Origin: a virus
Length of the DNA stretch: 35,005 nucleotides
Reading direction: 5' to 3' (one strand)
Virus record (IMG/VR): IMGVR_UViG_3300043410_001649
Location: 1 to 35,005 of that record
Made by a program: the position numbers and the translations under genes. Below, piece after piece: positions 1 to 8,448 of the stretch (position 1 is the first letter of the stretch; the number at the start of each line of letters is the position of its first letter). A model generated the notes under the pieces. That model had not been told where the DNA came from, did not search any database, and saw only the letters and a program-made list of their open reading frames with translations.

Positions 1-1331
1 ACGCCATTGGGACTTGTGTAGTTTAACTGACCAATAATGTCTTGCTCAACGTTAATAACGTTTGTTGCTTCATCAATTAACTGAATAATACCAACCATGT
101 CTGGGTTGCTACCATCTTGATAGTATAAACGATCTAAGATAGCTGTATTAACAGGAACTGGCTTATAAGTACCAGTGAAGTCAAGGTAAAATGATGTAGA
201 GCCAAATGTAACTCCACTCTTAATAAACACACGGCTATTACGGTTAACAATATCCTGTGGTTGTAGTTTAATTACGTAGTCGTCGTCAACTGGTTCTAAT
301 ACGATTGTCCATGTGCCATCACGGCGTGCATCCGGAACTGTTGGGCCACCATCAAATAAATCACTATCAAAACCAAAGTCACCAAAGTCAAAGTCGCCAG
401 GGGCTTCCCAATATGACTCATCATTGTAGTCACCAACGAATACAATTGTTTTACGATCTAAGTTAACTTTCTGGCCATCAAACACATCAGGATGTTGCTC
501 AAGCAACACACTCAGCATTGCGTTTTGAACTTCAGTGTATGGCATCGAAACTGCATAATCAACACTTGCAGCCAATGGCATTTGATCAAATGAGTTTTGT
601 GCTCCTTTAGGTGGAACATTAAAGATTACTTGACCAATACTTGCACCGTTGTTTTGCACACCAAATACATTTCGTGTGTTCACGTTATGTTGTGTAAGCT
701 TTGTACCGGTTACGCCAGGTTCAGTTTGAATCCAGAACTTGTTACCAGTTTGTGACAAGTTGAATTTGTATGTGCCACCACGAGCTAAAGTTAGTACAGG
801 ATTTGCACCTAGACCGTGGCCAGTGAAATTATATCCAGTAACGCCAGTGTTACGAGTTACTGAGAATGTTTCGTTGTAAGGAATATTACCCGAGAAAACA
901 TTCACAGCGTCCGGGCCGTTAGGTAACCAGTAGTAATTGTTATAGTTACTAAATTTGTCAAAGTCAAACAACCCACCGAATGTATAGCTTTCGTTACTAA
1001 ACAAACGGCTGTGGTCTTTAGTATTGCCGCCAAGCACACTAATTTGATTTAACAAATCAGGGTATGTGCTGAATAAACTTACCGAGTCTGCAGATTTATT
1101 CTGCACAACAACAGATGGTTCCAATTGATAGTTTCGACGCAGAGCATCGGACTCAGTAACATAGTTGTCACCACTTTTAAAAGTTGGTGCAAACTTTCTA
1201 CCAATATACCCGTTTACTCTTACTAAGTCAGCATCTTTGATTAACTGATCCAACGTAGCATTTAAAAACTTTTTGTTGGTATCAGTCTGGAAGATTGATG
1301 GTAAGAACGGTAGAGTACTTGTAACAGCCAT
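1..1331 (-). CDS. Large virion structural protein, gp7 position (C-terminal part outside window)
   Basis: An open frame of about 443 codons runs from ATG at 1331 to the window edge, so the C-terminus is missing. The start lies 2 bases after the TAA of gp6, so the two are co-transcribed. The visible protein begins MAVTSTLPFLPSIFQTDTNK and is rich in Asn, Tyr, Gly and Asp, like a beta-rich structural protein. A segment encoded at about 720-800 (LTLARGGTYKFNLSQTGNKF, then WIQTEPG) resembles the cupredoxin-like module seen in large virion proteins of marine T4-like phages (recalled, not searched). In T4 the gene after gp6 is the wedge protein gp7, so a baseplate-periphery role is inferred from position; I see no direct similarity to T4 gp7. 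Confidence 0.75.
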   Translation of the reverse strand, partial: MAVTSTLPFLPSIFQTDTNKKFLNATLDQLIKDADLVRVNGYIGRKFAPTFKSGDNYVTESDALRRNYQLEPSVVVQNKSADSVSLFSTYPDLLNQISVLGGNTKDHSRLFSNESYTFGGLFDFDKFSNYNNYYWLPNGPDAVNVFSGNIPYNETFSVTRNTGVTGYNFTGHGLGANPVLTLARGGTYKFNLSQTGNKFWIQTEPGVTGTKLTQHNVNTRNVFGVQNNGASIGQVIFNVPPKGAQNSFDQMPLAASVDYAVSMPYTEVQNAMLSVLLEQHPDVFDGQKVNLDRKTIVFVGDYNDESYWEAPGDFDFGDFGFDSDLFDGGPTVPDARRDGTWTIVLEPVDDDYVIKLQPQDIVNRNSRVFIKSGVTFGSTSFYLDFTGTYKPVPVNTAILDRLYYQDGSNPDMVGIIQLIDEATNVINVEQDIIGQLNYTSPNG

Positions 1332-1333
1332 TA

Positions 1334-4300
1334 TTATATTCCGATTTGTGTGCTAGTTGTAGTTGTTTGGTTTAAGTGAGCAGCAGTAATTGCAGAAATA
1401 ACTTCTACGTTGTTTACAGTCGCAGCACTTGTGATAATTTCATTGGCTTCGGCATTAATTTGATATAAAGAACCAAATTGGATACGTGGGTCAGATGATA
1501 CAATGATAATAGAGGCAACCATTGGTGTTAGTGCTTGGTGCAGATATGCACTTAGTTCACTGAAATAGAATGACTCACCAAAGTCCCAGTTGTTAATATC
1601 AAAGTAACGATTAATTGCTGCAACAACCGAGCTCTTAATTTCGCTGTCGCTAACAACAATGTTAGGGTTAGGTACAACCTTAAATGTAGCCTGTAAACTA
1701 GTGTCGGCTTTAGTACCAAACAAAGGTTTAAATTTAGCAGGGTTGTACACAATAGTATCGCTTAGAGCTTTATAGTTATTTAAATCTTGATAAGCAGCAG
1801 ACAATTCTTCTGTTGTTGGTGGCAACGGTTCGGCCAACGATCCGCTAGTATCAGCGATCCATGCAGAATAATCTGTACTGTATTCTTTTGTTAAAATATA
1901 CAAGTCCATAATGTTGTTTGGCGCTGGGTCAATACGACGATTGTTTGGACTGTTGTGCTTATATTGGAAACTTAAACTTTGGCGACCAGTATATGCAACA
2001 TAGTTTGCCAATGTAGTTACGTTAGGCGACAATTGATTATTGTTTGTTAAGTTATAAAATACGTTTTCAGCAAAAGCGTAGAAAATAGTACCAACCGGAT
2101 ACTTACTTGCAATTAACAAGATATCGGCTTTTGTTGTATAGTCAGTTACAATAGTAGTATTGTCAATTGGCTGCAAATTCATAAATGACCCGTCAGTTGG
2201 ATCTGGAATTTGTTTGAAGAATACTACTTTGCGGGCCGAACTAATAGATGGATCCACTACAGTTTTAAATAGATCCGGATCATCTGGCACGCCATCATTG
2301 TCGCTGTCAGGGAATGTTACCAAAACACGACTAGGGTCCTGATAGCCATCGCTTGCAACTACGTTGCTGTAAATCTGCCATGTAATATCTTGCCCAAGTG
2401 GCGTAGATAAATCTGGACCTGGATTAATTTTTAGAATCTTAATCTGGTCACGTACAGTTTGTGCAGACTTACTGTCATATACTTTAACACCAGAGTCAAA
2501 GTAGAACGTTGTTTCTGCTAAACTCTCGAAGATATAGTTTAAGCCTCTGTGTGTAACAGTGTAAACACCGTTGTTATAGATAACTGTGATTAACCAACTT
2601 GAATCTAATCCACTACCAGATGTGTCACCAGCATATTCTAAGTTAAATGCATCTGCGGTATTCAAGTTTGAAATAGTAATTAATTTCCATGTTCGAGACG
2701 GAATATCGTATCTAATTCCAAAACTATTATACCCACGGATTAGTGTAGACAAACGTAGAATAGTTGCTTCATCAACGTTAGTTGAAGAATACGTAAAATC
2801 GTTTGCCATTACAGGAATAACATATCCAAGGATAGCACCAGTTGGTACCTGTTGATTAATTGTAACTACGCCTGTTGTTGTGTTTACACGCTCGACAGTA
2901 GCATAGATATAGTTAGATTCACCTTGGTACTGTGCAGTACCGGTTTTTAATACTCGTTGTGCTGTAAAATATTGACCAGCTGGTGCAGTGAACTTAATCA
3001 TTGCGCCTTCTTCAATGTATTGGCGATTTGACTCTGCTGGGGCCAAGCCTGGACCAAAACTAATTGTTGCGCCACCGGAGCTATCACGCACGGTACCGAT
3101 ACTACCGTTAGTAATGTCAGAGCTATGGTTCCATGTTACAACGCCGCCGTTGTTAGTTACAGGATAGCGCGGTGTATTTTCTAATCTAAAATGCGTAACT
3201 TTTTGTAAACTTAGAATCGGACGTAATTTGTTATCAATAACATCATTAACATCACCAACTGTTTCAAATGTAAACGTAAATTGGTCACCAGCATTTGTGT
3301 CACGATATAGATAACCATCGTCACAGAAAATGTTTGTACTAGAGTACTTGCCTGTTACGTCTAGTACATCAAGGAAACGACTTACGCCAGAACTAGTACG
3401 GTTAACTGCTTTAACTTTTAATACGCTGTTGTATAAGCTAAATGGTAAGATGTTATAATCTTCGCCAGTAATCATACGGTTTTGTGTGTAATATGCTTGT
3501 GGTGCATTGGCACGAACTGCATTAGTCGATTCTGCACTTGTGCTATTAGACACAGTGTAATATAAGCTTGCCGTAACTGTTAAAGTTTCAACACGTCCAG
3601 ATCTGCTTACATACGAGATTGGTATGCTTACGCGATTTAATTCACTTGGAGAAATCTTATAGTTTAAGCCATTGCTTTGACGGTAAATGAAACGATAGTT
3701 ACCTTGCGGTGTATTTGCAAAAACGCCATCGCCAAAAATTAAATCAAGTTGGTCATTTGCACGAGTGTTAACTTGATAAATGTTACGGTCACTGCTTCGG
3801 TTGTACGTTACGTTAATACCTGCAACTGCACTAACTTTCGACCACGGGGTGGAAACTGCGTTTTGCGAGTTTAACCCATATAACCATGTATCGTCGTTGT
3901 TAATGTTATTAAAGTTAATTGCAACAGTGCGGTTAGGAATGCTCTCAGTTAACGAGAAATCAACTTTGTTCAATGAACCTTGTTTAAACTGAATAAAGAA
4001 GCCAGTATTGTTACTGCCGTTGCCCAAGCTATCATTGCGATATAAAATATTAAAAATACTACGTGGGATAGGTGGCGGTTCAAAAATACTTAAGGAGTTA
4101 GTAGTTGAAGAACTAACTGCCTCAAACGACATTGTTTTGTTTTCTACTGTTGCGGTGAAACTGTACACCGGAGTTTGTCCTGGCACGATACTAACACTGT
4201 ACGTATCAGTTAGTATGTTATTAATAGTTGCACTGCTAGCAGGCTTACCAACAACCTGTGTGTTAACAAATGTTGCATTTAAAATTGCATTCATTTGCTC

Positions 4301-4759
4301 CTGCCAGTTGTCGTTGCTGCTGTCATTCCAGTTTACAACGCTGTTAGTTAAATCTGTACCATTACTGTCGTAAACAGTTTCGGTTGTGCTAACATTATCG
4401 ATCTTTAAAAGACCGCTAGCACCAATGTTACGCTTTGGGCTGTAACCAACCAAACGGCTTAATTTAAATACGCTGTCTTGACGTTGTGCGGTGTCAATGA
4501 AGTTTTCACGGGCATTTAAATCTGCACGGAAAGCAAGACTTTGCCCCATAAAAGCAATTAAATCAATTAGGGCAATATATTCACTGCTATCAGTAAAGTC
4601 GTTAAAATCTTCAGGATAATTTGTACGCAAGTAATCGACCATTGTCTTGCGTAGAGTTTCAAAGTCGTAGCTAGAAAAGTCTGCTGACTGGAAAGTCTGA
4701 TAAATTTTTGTCCAATCCTGCTGGATTAAAAGACTAGTTTGACGTGTAGTTAAAGCCAT
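1334..4759 (-). CDS. 6: Baseplate wedge subunit gp6
   Basis: This is the wedge protein that, in T4, dimerises into the ring holding the baseplate wedges together. The N-terminus (residues 1-120) carries the gp6/Baseplate_J-like signature: SEYIALIDLIAFMGQSLAFR followed by DLNARENFIDTAQRQDSV and GYSPKRN. The protein is 1141 residues against 660 in T4, so roughly 480 residues are extra, mostly in the middle. Residues 818-829 (DSDNDGVPDDPD) form a thrombospondin-type-3-like calcium-binding pattern inside the extra part. The C-terminal region (about 1030-1115) resembles the conserved gp6 C-terminus. A TATAAATA late-promoter motif lies 19 bases upstream of the start. The gene sits between gp25 and a gp7-position gene, matching T4 order. 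Confidence 0.9.
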   Translation of the reverse strand: MALTTRQTSLLIQQDWTKIYQTFQSADFSSYDFETLRKTMVDYLRTNYPEDFNDFTDSSEYIALIDLIAFMGQSLAFRADLNARENFIDTAQRQDSVFKLSRLVGYSPKRNIGASGLLKIDNVSTTETVYDSNGTDLTNSVVNWNDSSNDNWQEQMNAILNATFVNTQVVGKPASSATINNILTDTYSVSIVPGQTPVYSFTATVENKTMSFEAVSSSTTNSLSIFEPPPIPRSIFNILYRNDSLGNGSNNTGFFIQFKQGSLNKVDFSLTESIPNRTVAINFNNINNDDTWLYGLNSQNAVSTPWSKVSAVAGINVTYNRSSDRNIYQVNTRANDQLDLIFGDGVFANTPQGNYRFIYRQSNGLNYKISPSELNRVSIPISYVSRSGRVETLTVTASLYYTVSNSTSAESTNAVRANAPQAYYTQNRMITGEDYNILPFSLYNSVLKVKAVNRTSSGVSRFLDVLDVTGKYSSTNIFCDDGYLYRDTNAGDQFTFTFETVGDVNDVIDNKLRPILSLQKVTHFRLENTPRYPVTNNGGVVTWNHSSDITNGSIGTVRDSSGGATISFGPGLAPAESNRQYIEEGAMIKFTAPAGQYFTAQRVLKTGTAQYQGESNYIYATVERVNTTTGVVTINQQVPTGAILGYVIPVMANDFTYSSTNVDEATILRLSTLIRGYNSFGIRYDIPSRTWKLITISNLNTADAFNLEYAGDTSGSGLDSSWLITVIYNNGVYTVTHRGLNYIFESLAETTFYFDSGVKVYDSKSAQTVRDQIKILKINPGPDLSTPLGQDITWQIYSNVVASDGYQDPSRVLVTFPDSDNDGVPDDPDLFKTVVDPSISSARKVVFFKQIPDPTDGSFMNLQPIDNTTIVTDYTTKADILLIASKYPVGTIFYAFAENVFYNLTNNNQLSPNVTTLANYVAYTGRQSLSFQYKHNSPNNRRIDPAPNNIMDLYILTKEYSTDYSAWIADTSGSLAEPLPPTTEELSAAYQDLNNYKALSDTIVYNPAKFKPLFGTKADTSLQATFKVVPNPNIVVSDSEIKSSVVAAINRYFDINNWDFGESFYFSELSAYLHQALTPMVASIIIVSSDPRIQFGSLYQINAEANEIITSAATVNNVEVISAITAAHLNQTTTTSTQIGI

Positions 4760-4777
4760 ATCTGTACCTTATAGTTG

Positions 4778-4785
4778 TATTTATA
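4778..4785 (-). promoter_or_regulatory. T4-type late promoter motif for gp6
   Basis: The minus strand reads TATAAATA, the exact T4 late-promoter element recognised by gp55-containing RNA polymerase. It ends 18 bases before the gp6 ATG. It lies in the 47-base gap between gp25 and gp6, one of the few real gaps in this operon. Confidence 0.65.
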
Positions 4786-4806
4786 AGAGTACAAAAACGG
4801 CTTACT

Positions 4807-5181
4807 TTAAGAATGTGTTAATTTTTGCGTAGCAGAATCAAAATTCATTAGCAATGCATCAACTTGATTAGTGTTTGTATACGTAAGTGTAATTAGTATT
4901 TGCAAGCCGTATTCTTGTTGGTTAACTTCAACATTGTTCACTTGAACTCGCGGATCATAGCTAATAATTTGAGTTATATCTGCAACTACTGCGTTCTTTA
5001 AATCATTTGTAAGGGGTTCAAATAGTAAACCCCAAATGATTGTGCCAAAATCAGGTTGCATGAGTTTCTCACCTTTGCGGATATTAAAGTGATTAATTAA
5101 ATCTTGCTTTACTAATGCCGCATCGGTGACTTTAAACCGTTTGTTATTATTAACTGTGCTAAACCCGCGATATGTACTCAT
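4807..5181 (-). CDS. 25: Baseplate wedge subunit gp25
   Basis: A 124-residue protein of the GPW/gp25 family (T4 gp25 has 132 residues), which joins the baseplate wedge to the first sheath ring. The family core is visible: FNIRKGEKLMQPDFGTIIWG (about residues 34-53), then LLFEPL, then SYDPRVQVNNVEV (about 74-86) and a final beta strand. It is preceded by gp5 and followed by gp6. An AATAAATA sequence overlaps the end of gp5 just upstream, but is too close to the ATG to be a confident promoter. Confidence 0.93.
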   Translation of the reverse strand: MSTYRGFSTVNNNKRFKVTDAALVKQDLINHFNIRKGEKLMQPDFGTIIWGLLFEPLTNDLKNAVVADITQIISYDPRVQVNNVEVNQQEYGLQILITLTYTNTNQVDALLMNFDSATQKLTHS

Positions 5182-5189
5182 AATATTAT

Positions 5190-8100
5190 TTATTCAGTGT
5201 TTTTGTTGTTCGGAGTCCAGCTAGCTAGCTGAATATGTACTGGGTCAGGAGTAATAAATGTACCACCCCAACGCAATCCAAACTTAGATAAGTCAATAGT
5301 CTTGGATATTTCAGCCGCTTGTTGTCCACAATCAATAGCAACACCCGAACCGTGTGCGTTTACTTTGCCGCCCATACTTACAGGAAGTGCAGGTGTAGTA
5401 ATTCCGGCCGCTGTTGGGGTACCAGGAACTTTACCGCCCGCGGCTTGCCATGTTTTGTATAAACGCTCTTGCTCAGAGTCCGGACGATATAAACTCGCAA
5501 CAACAATCTTTTTACCGCTTGCATCTTTATATGCTTTAGCTGCTAATAGTAGGGCATTTTTAAAGTTTGTAGCAAGCAAATCAAAACTATCTTTACTTGC
5601 ATTGCCGGAGCCAAATTGCAATACTTCGTCAGGAATAATACCTGTTGTGCTCGGCGATGTTTCGCTACGGCCAATACCAGTTACACTTAGTACGTCAATT
5701 GCGTAACGACCTTCGTTGTAAGCATCAATTGGTGTTTTGCCTGCATACGTAATACCGGTGTTTGATTTTCTCCAGCGAACAGCTTCGTCAATCATTGCAT
5801 CTAAGTTGCTACCAGCTCTCTTAGACACTGCACTTCTAAACAAGTATGTAACGTAAATCATGCCTGCAACTGCACAAACACTGTCACCACCTTTAATACC
5901 GGCCGGACTATATTTTGACAGGGCTTTGTGTGCATCTTTTACAAAAGCAACCATAACTTCATCCTGTGATGCTACTGACTTTAACAAGTCATCTTTGCTG
6001 TTTACGCTGTCTTTTCCAGTCCAGGCATTTTTATCTACTAATGCTAGTCCTTTGTACTTGTCTAGATAATCGGGTTTGATATACCCATACTCTGCTAGTA
6101 CCACAGCATTTAGTCCATAACGGCCAATACGTTCCCCGCCATTATAATCCGACGCAAAGTCACTTTCGCTGTATGCAATCTGTGTTAGTAATGCAGTTAC
6201 TTGCGGTGCTGTTAAGCCCGGTATGTAATTGTCGTCACCATAGCTACCAATGCCCTCAACAGAAGCTCCGGTGTTAGGTGCATTTGTGCGCTTCATTATT
6301 TCAGCTGGTGCCTGTTTTGTTACACTCTTGCCAGATGCCGCTTGGATACCTTGATCTGGCTCATCTGCTGCGCCAGTTTTAATCGGGTTGCCGGAACCAT
6401 CCGTAATTACAGTACCTGACCCACTCTTAACTACGCCACCGCCATCTTTATGCAAGAATTTCCATTGTGCTTTTAGTGCTTCTTTAGTTGGACCAGTTTT
6501 GCCTTTAGCGTGATTTGTTCCTTGTCCATCATAACGACCACGTACAGGGTTTAACTGCGGATCTTCAATACTTGCCCACTCGCCCGCAGTTGCACTACAT
6601 GCATTTAATAGAGCCGCTTCGTCGTTGGGGTCACCACCACTTAAGTATGTGTTAATCTTAGGTTGTTTTGTTTTGCATAGATAGTTAACGAAGATGTTAT
6701 CTTGAATGTCTCTGCTAAACTTTGAAGTTGTGGGGATGTTCAACTTCTTGCAGGCGCCGCGAAGTGTGTCGGGAATACACTGATAACGACCTACAGCAAA
6801 CAAACGTTGTCTAGGGTCGATGCTAGCCATTAACGCAAGAATTGCATCAATAGTCATATTCTCCAAGTTCATCGATTCACGTGGACTACCAGTGCCTGGT
6901 GGGGGACTTGATCCACGGTTAAACGCATTGTATCCAGCACCACCAGATTCAAATCCAGCAATAAAGTCACCAAATGGTCCTGCGCCTCCCGGCGAAACTT
7001 GACCAGCAGGTCCAGTTGAACTAGGTTGGTCTACGCACACATTTTTAAATGATGTTAGCGATACTGCTGATGCAGGAACTACAGGAGCCCCGCGATCATA
7101 CGGCTCGTGTGTCGGTGCCTTAGTAACGATACTTGTTAGTGTGCCACCGGCAGCTTCCCACAGTCCGTTAGGAGCTTTATTTGCGTCATGGTGTAAGTTA
7201 TCCTGTATATCACCGGGGTCGCTAACTTGTGCAACATCGCCGTCATTTAATTTAATTGCTGCGCCATTTAATAGCAATGTTCCGTTTGCCCCAACGCCCA
7301 CAGTGCCGCCACTTGTTAGCATAGTTGAGCCACCCGAACCAATACCAACCTTGGCCCCAAACAACGTCATGTTGCCGCTTGAGTGTACATCTAACGTTTG
7401 TGCAGACACTTTCATGCCTGCTGTTGCTTTCATGTTAATCGAAGAGCCTTGAATGTTCACCGTAGTGTCGCTGTGCAAGTTCAATGCACCTTGTGTACGC
7501 AAAGCAAATCCGCTTGTGCTGTACATTTGTATTGCGCCGCCGCTGTCAAATTCTAACCAAGATGTACCAGCAGAGTTTGCAATGTACAGTACTTGTTCTT
7601 TGTCATTCATTAAAATTTGGTGACCACCTGCTGTACGTAGTCGAATGCCTTGATCAACACCATCCTTGTCGCCATCATCCATAACAAAAGAATGACCGCC
7701 GCGACGTATAGTGGGAACTACATCACCAGGAGAAGATGGGCGACCCGGTGTACTAATCCCGAATACGCTACTAGGTGCTTCACGTAAACTACTTGACGTA
7801 GTTGCCCCACGGACTGGATCAGTGTCAAGGCCCTGGTTAATAATAATCTCTGCTTGGTACTGATGTACAGGGATCTTGTTTGCTAAGAACGTACCACTAA
7901 TGTTACTTTCACGAGTTTCGTTGAATTCACTTAGTGGCAAGTATGGCTTTCTATCAACACGAGATAAACTAGCCTCTACTAGGCCACCTGCACTAGTTTT
8001 ATCGACTTGATCTGCAAAGCGCGACGATACTCCTGGTACCATGTTGTGACTTAACTTAGTAGTTGTTGCTACTGCAAACCAATAGCCCTTACCCGAGTCA

Positions 8101-8438
8101 CCGTTAATAAATGTACACAATACTGTGTTGCCAACGTCAGGCGGAACGAACCACATACCATAAGTATGCTCCGATTGCTCATCTGTGTTGTCTGTATTGC
8201 TTTTAGGATTGTGTGTAGATCCATAGAATGGACTTGCATAAGTTACCCATTTCCAGTTATCCTCAACATCCTCATCGCCGCCGTAATCCGGAATCCACAC
8301 ACGCAAACGACCCATACGCAATGGGTCTACGTTTTGTTTAACAATTCCCGCATACGTACCAGGTGTAAACTTCATCCCCGGTGTGCGATTCTGGTCTGCC
8401 CAGTCTGGTAATCTTAACCCTACTCTAGTATCTGCCAT
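5190..8438 (-). CDS. 5: Baseplate central spike gp5 with several peptidoglycan-degrading domains
   Basis: This is the hub spike that pierces the outer membrane and digests the wall. The 1082 residues (T4 gp5: 575) appear to contain: an OB-fold N-domain (about 25-130; TYAGIVKQNVDPLRMGRLRV); a needle-type beta-helix region with repeating short strands (about 245-400); a lysozyme/transglycosylase-like domain (about 490-670) with E497 in FESGG and GRYQ at 550-553; a second lysozyme-like region (about 720-930) with E758 in YSESDF and GRYG at 772-775; and a C-terminal M15-type peptidase (about 945-1075) with likely zinc ligands H1029 and D1036 (HGSGVAID) and H1068 (VHIQ). The start has an AAGGAA ribosome site. 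The OB-fold, needle and M15 assignments are clear; the second lysozyme-like domain is less certain. Confidence 0.9.
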   Translation of the reverse strand: MADTRVGLRLPDWADQNRTPGMKFTPGTYAGIVKQNVDPLRMGRLRVWIPDYGGDEDVEDNWKWVTYASPFYGSTHNPKSNTDNTDEQSEHTYGMWFVPPDVGNTVLCTFINGDSGKGYWFAVATTTKLSHNMVPGVSSRFADQVDKTSAGGLVEASLSRVDRKPYLPLSEFNETRESNISGTFLANKIPVHQYQAEIIINQGLDTDPVRGATTSSSLREAPSSVFGISTPGRPSSPGDVVPTIRRGGHSFVMDDGDKDGVDQGIRLRTAGGHQILMNDKEQVLYIANSAGTSWLEFDSGGAIQMYSTSGFALRTQGALNLHSDTTVNIQGSSINMKATAGMKVSAQTLDVHSSGNMTLFGAKVGIGSGGSTMLTSGGTVGVGANGTLLLNGAAIKLNDGDVAQVSDPGDIQDNLHHDANKAPNGLWEAAGGTLTSIVTKAPTHEPYDRGAPVVPASAVSLTSFKNVCVDQPSSTGPAGQVSPGGAGPFGDFIAGFESGGAGYNAFNRGSSPPPGTGSPRESMNLENMTIDAILALMASIDPRQRLFAVGRYQCIPDTLRGACKKLNIPTTSKFSRDIQDNIFVNYLCKTKQPKINTYLSGGDPNDEAALLNACSATAGEWASIEDPQLNPVRGRYDGQGTNHAKGKTGPTKEALKAQWKFLHKDGGGVVKSGSGTVITDGSGNPIKTGAADEPDQGIQAASGKSVTKQAPAEIMKRTNAPNTGASVEGIGSYGDDNYIPGLTAPQVTALLTQIAYSESDFASDYNGGERIGRYGLNAVVLAEYGYIKPDYLDKYKGLALVDKNAWTGKDSVNSKDDLLKSVASQDEVMVAFVKDAHKALSKYSPAGIKGGDSVCAVAGMIYVTYLFRSAVSKRAGSNLDAMIDEAVRWRKSNTGITYAGKTPIDAYNEGRYAIDVLSVTGIGRSETSPSTTGIIPDEVLQFGSGNASKDSFDLLATNFKNALLLAAKAYKDASGKKIVVASLYRPDSEQERLYKTWQAAGGKVPGTPTAAGITTPALPVSMGGKVNAHGSGVAIDCGQQAAEISKTIDLSKFGLRWGGTFITPDPVHIQLASWTPNNKNTE

Positions 8439-8448
8439 TGAAATTCCT

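Noticed and set aside
5187-5194. AATAAATA as late promoter for gp25
   Set aside because: Ends only 5 bases before the gp25 ATG and overlaps the gp5 stop; spacing unsuitable, probably chance.
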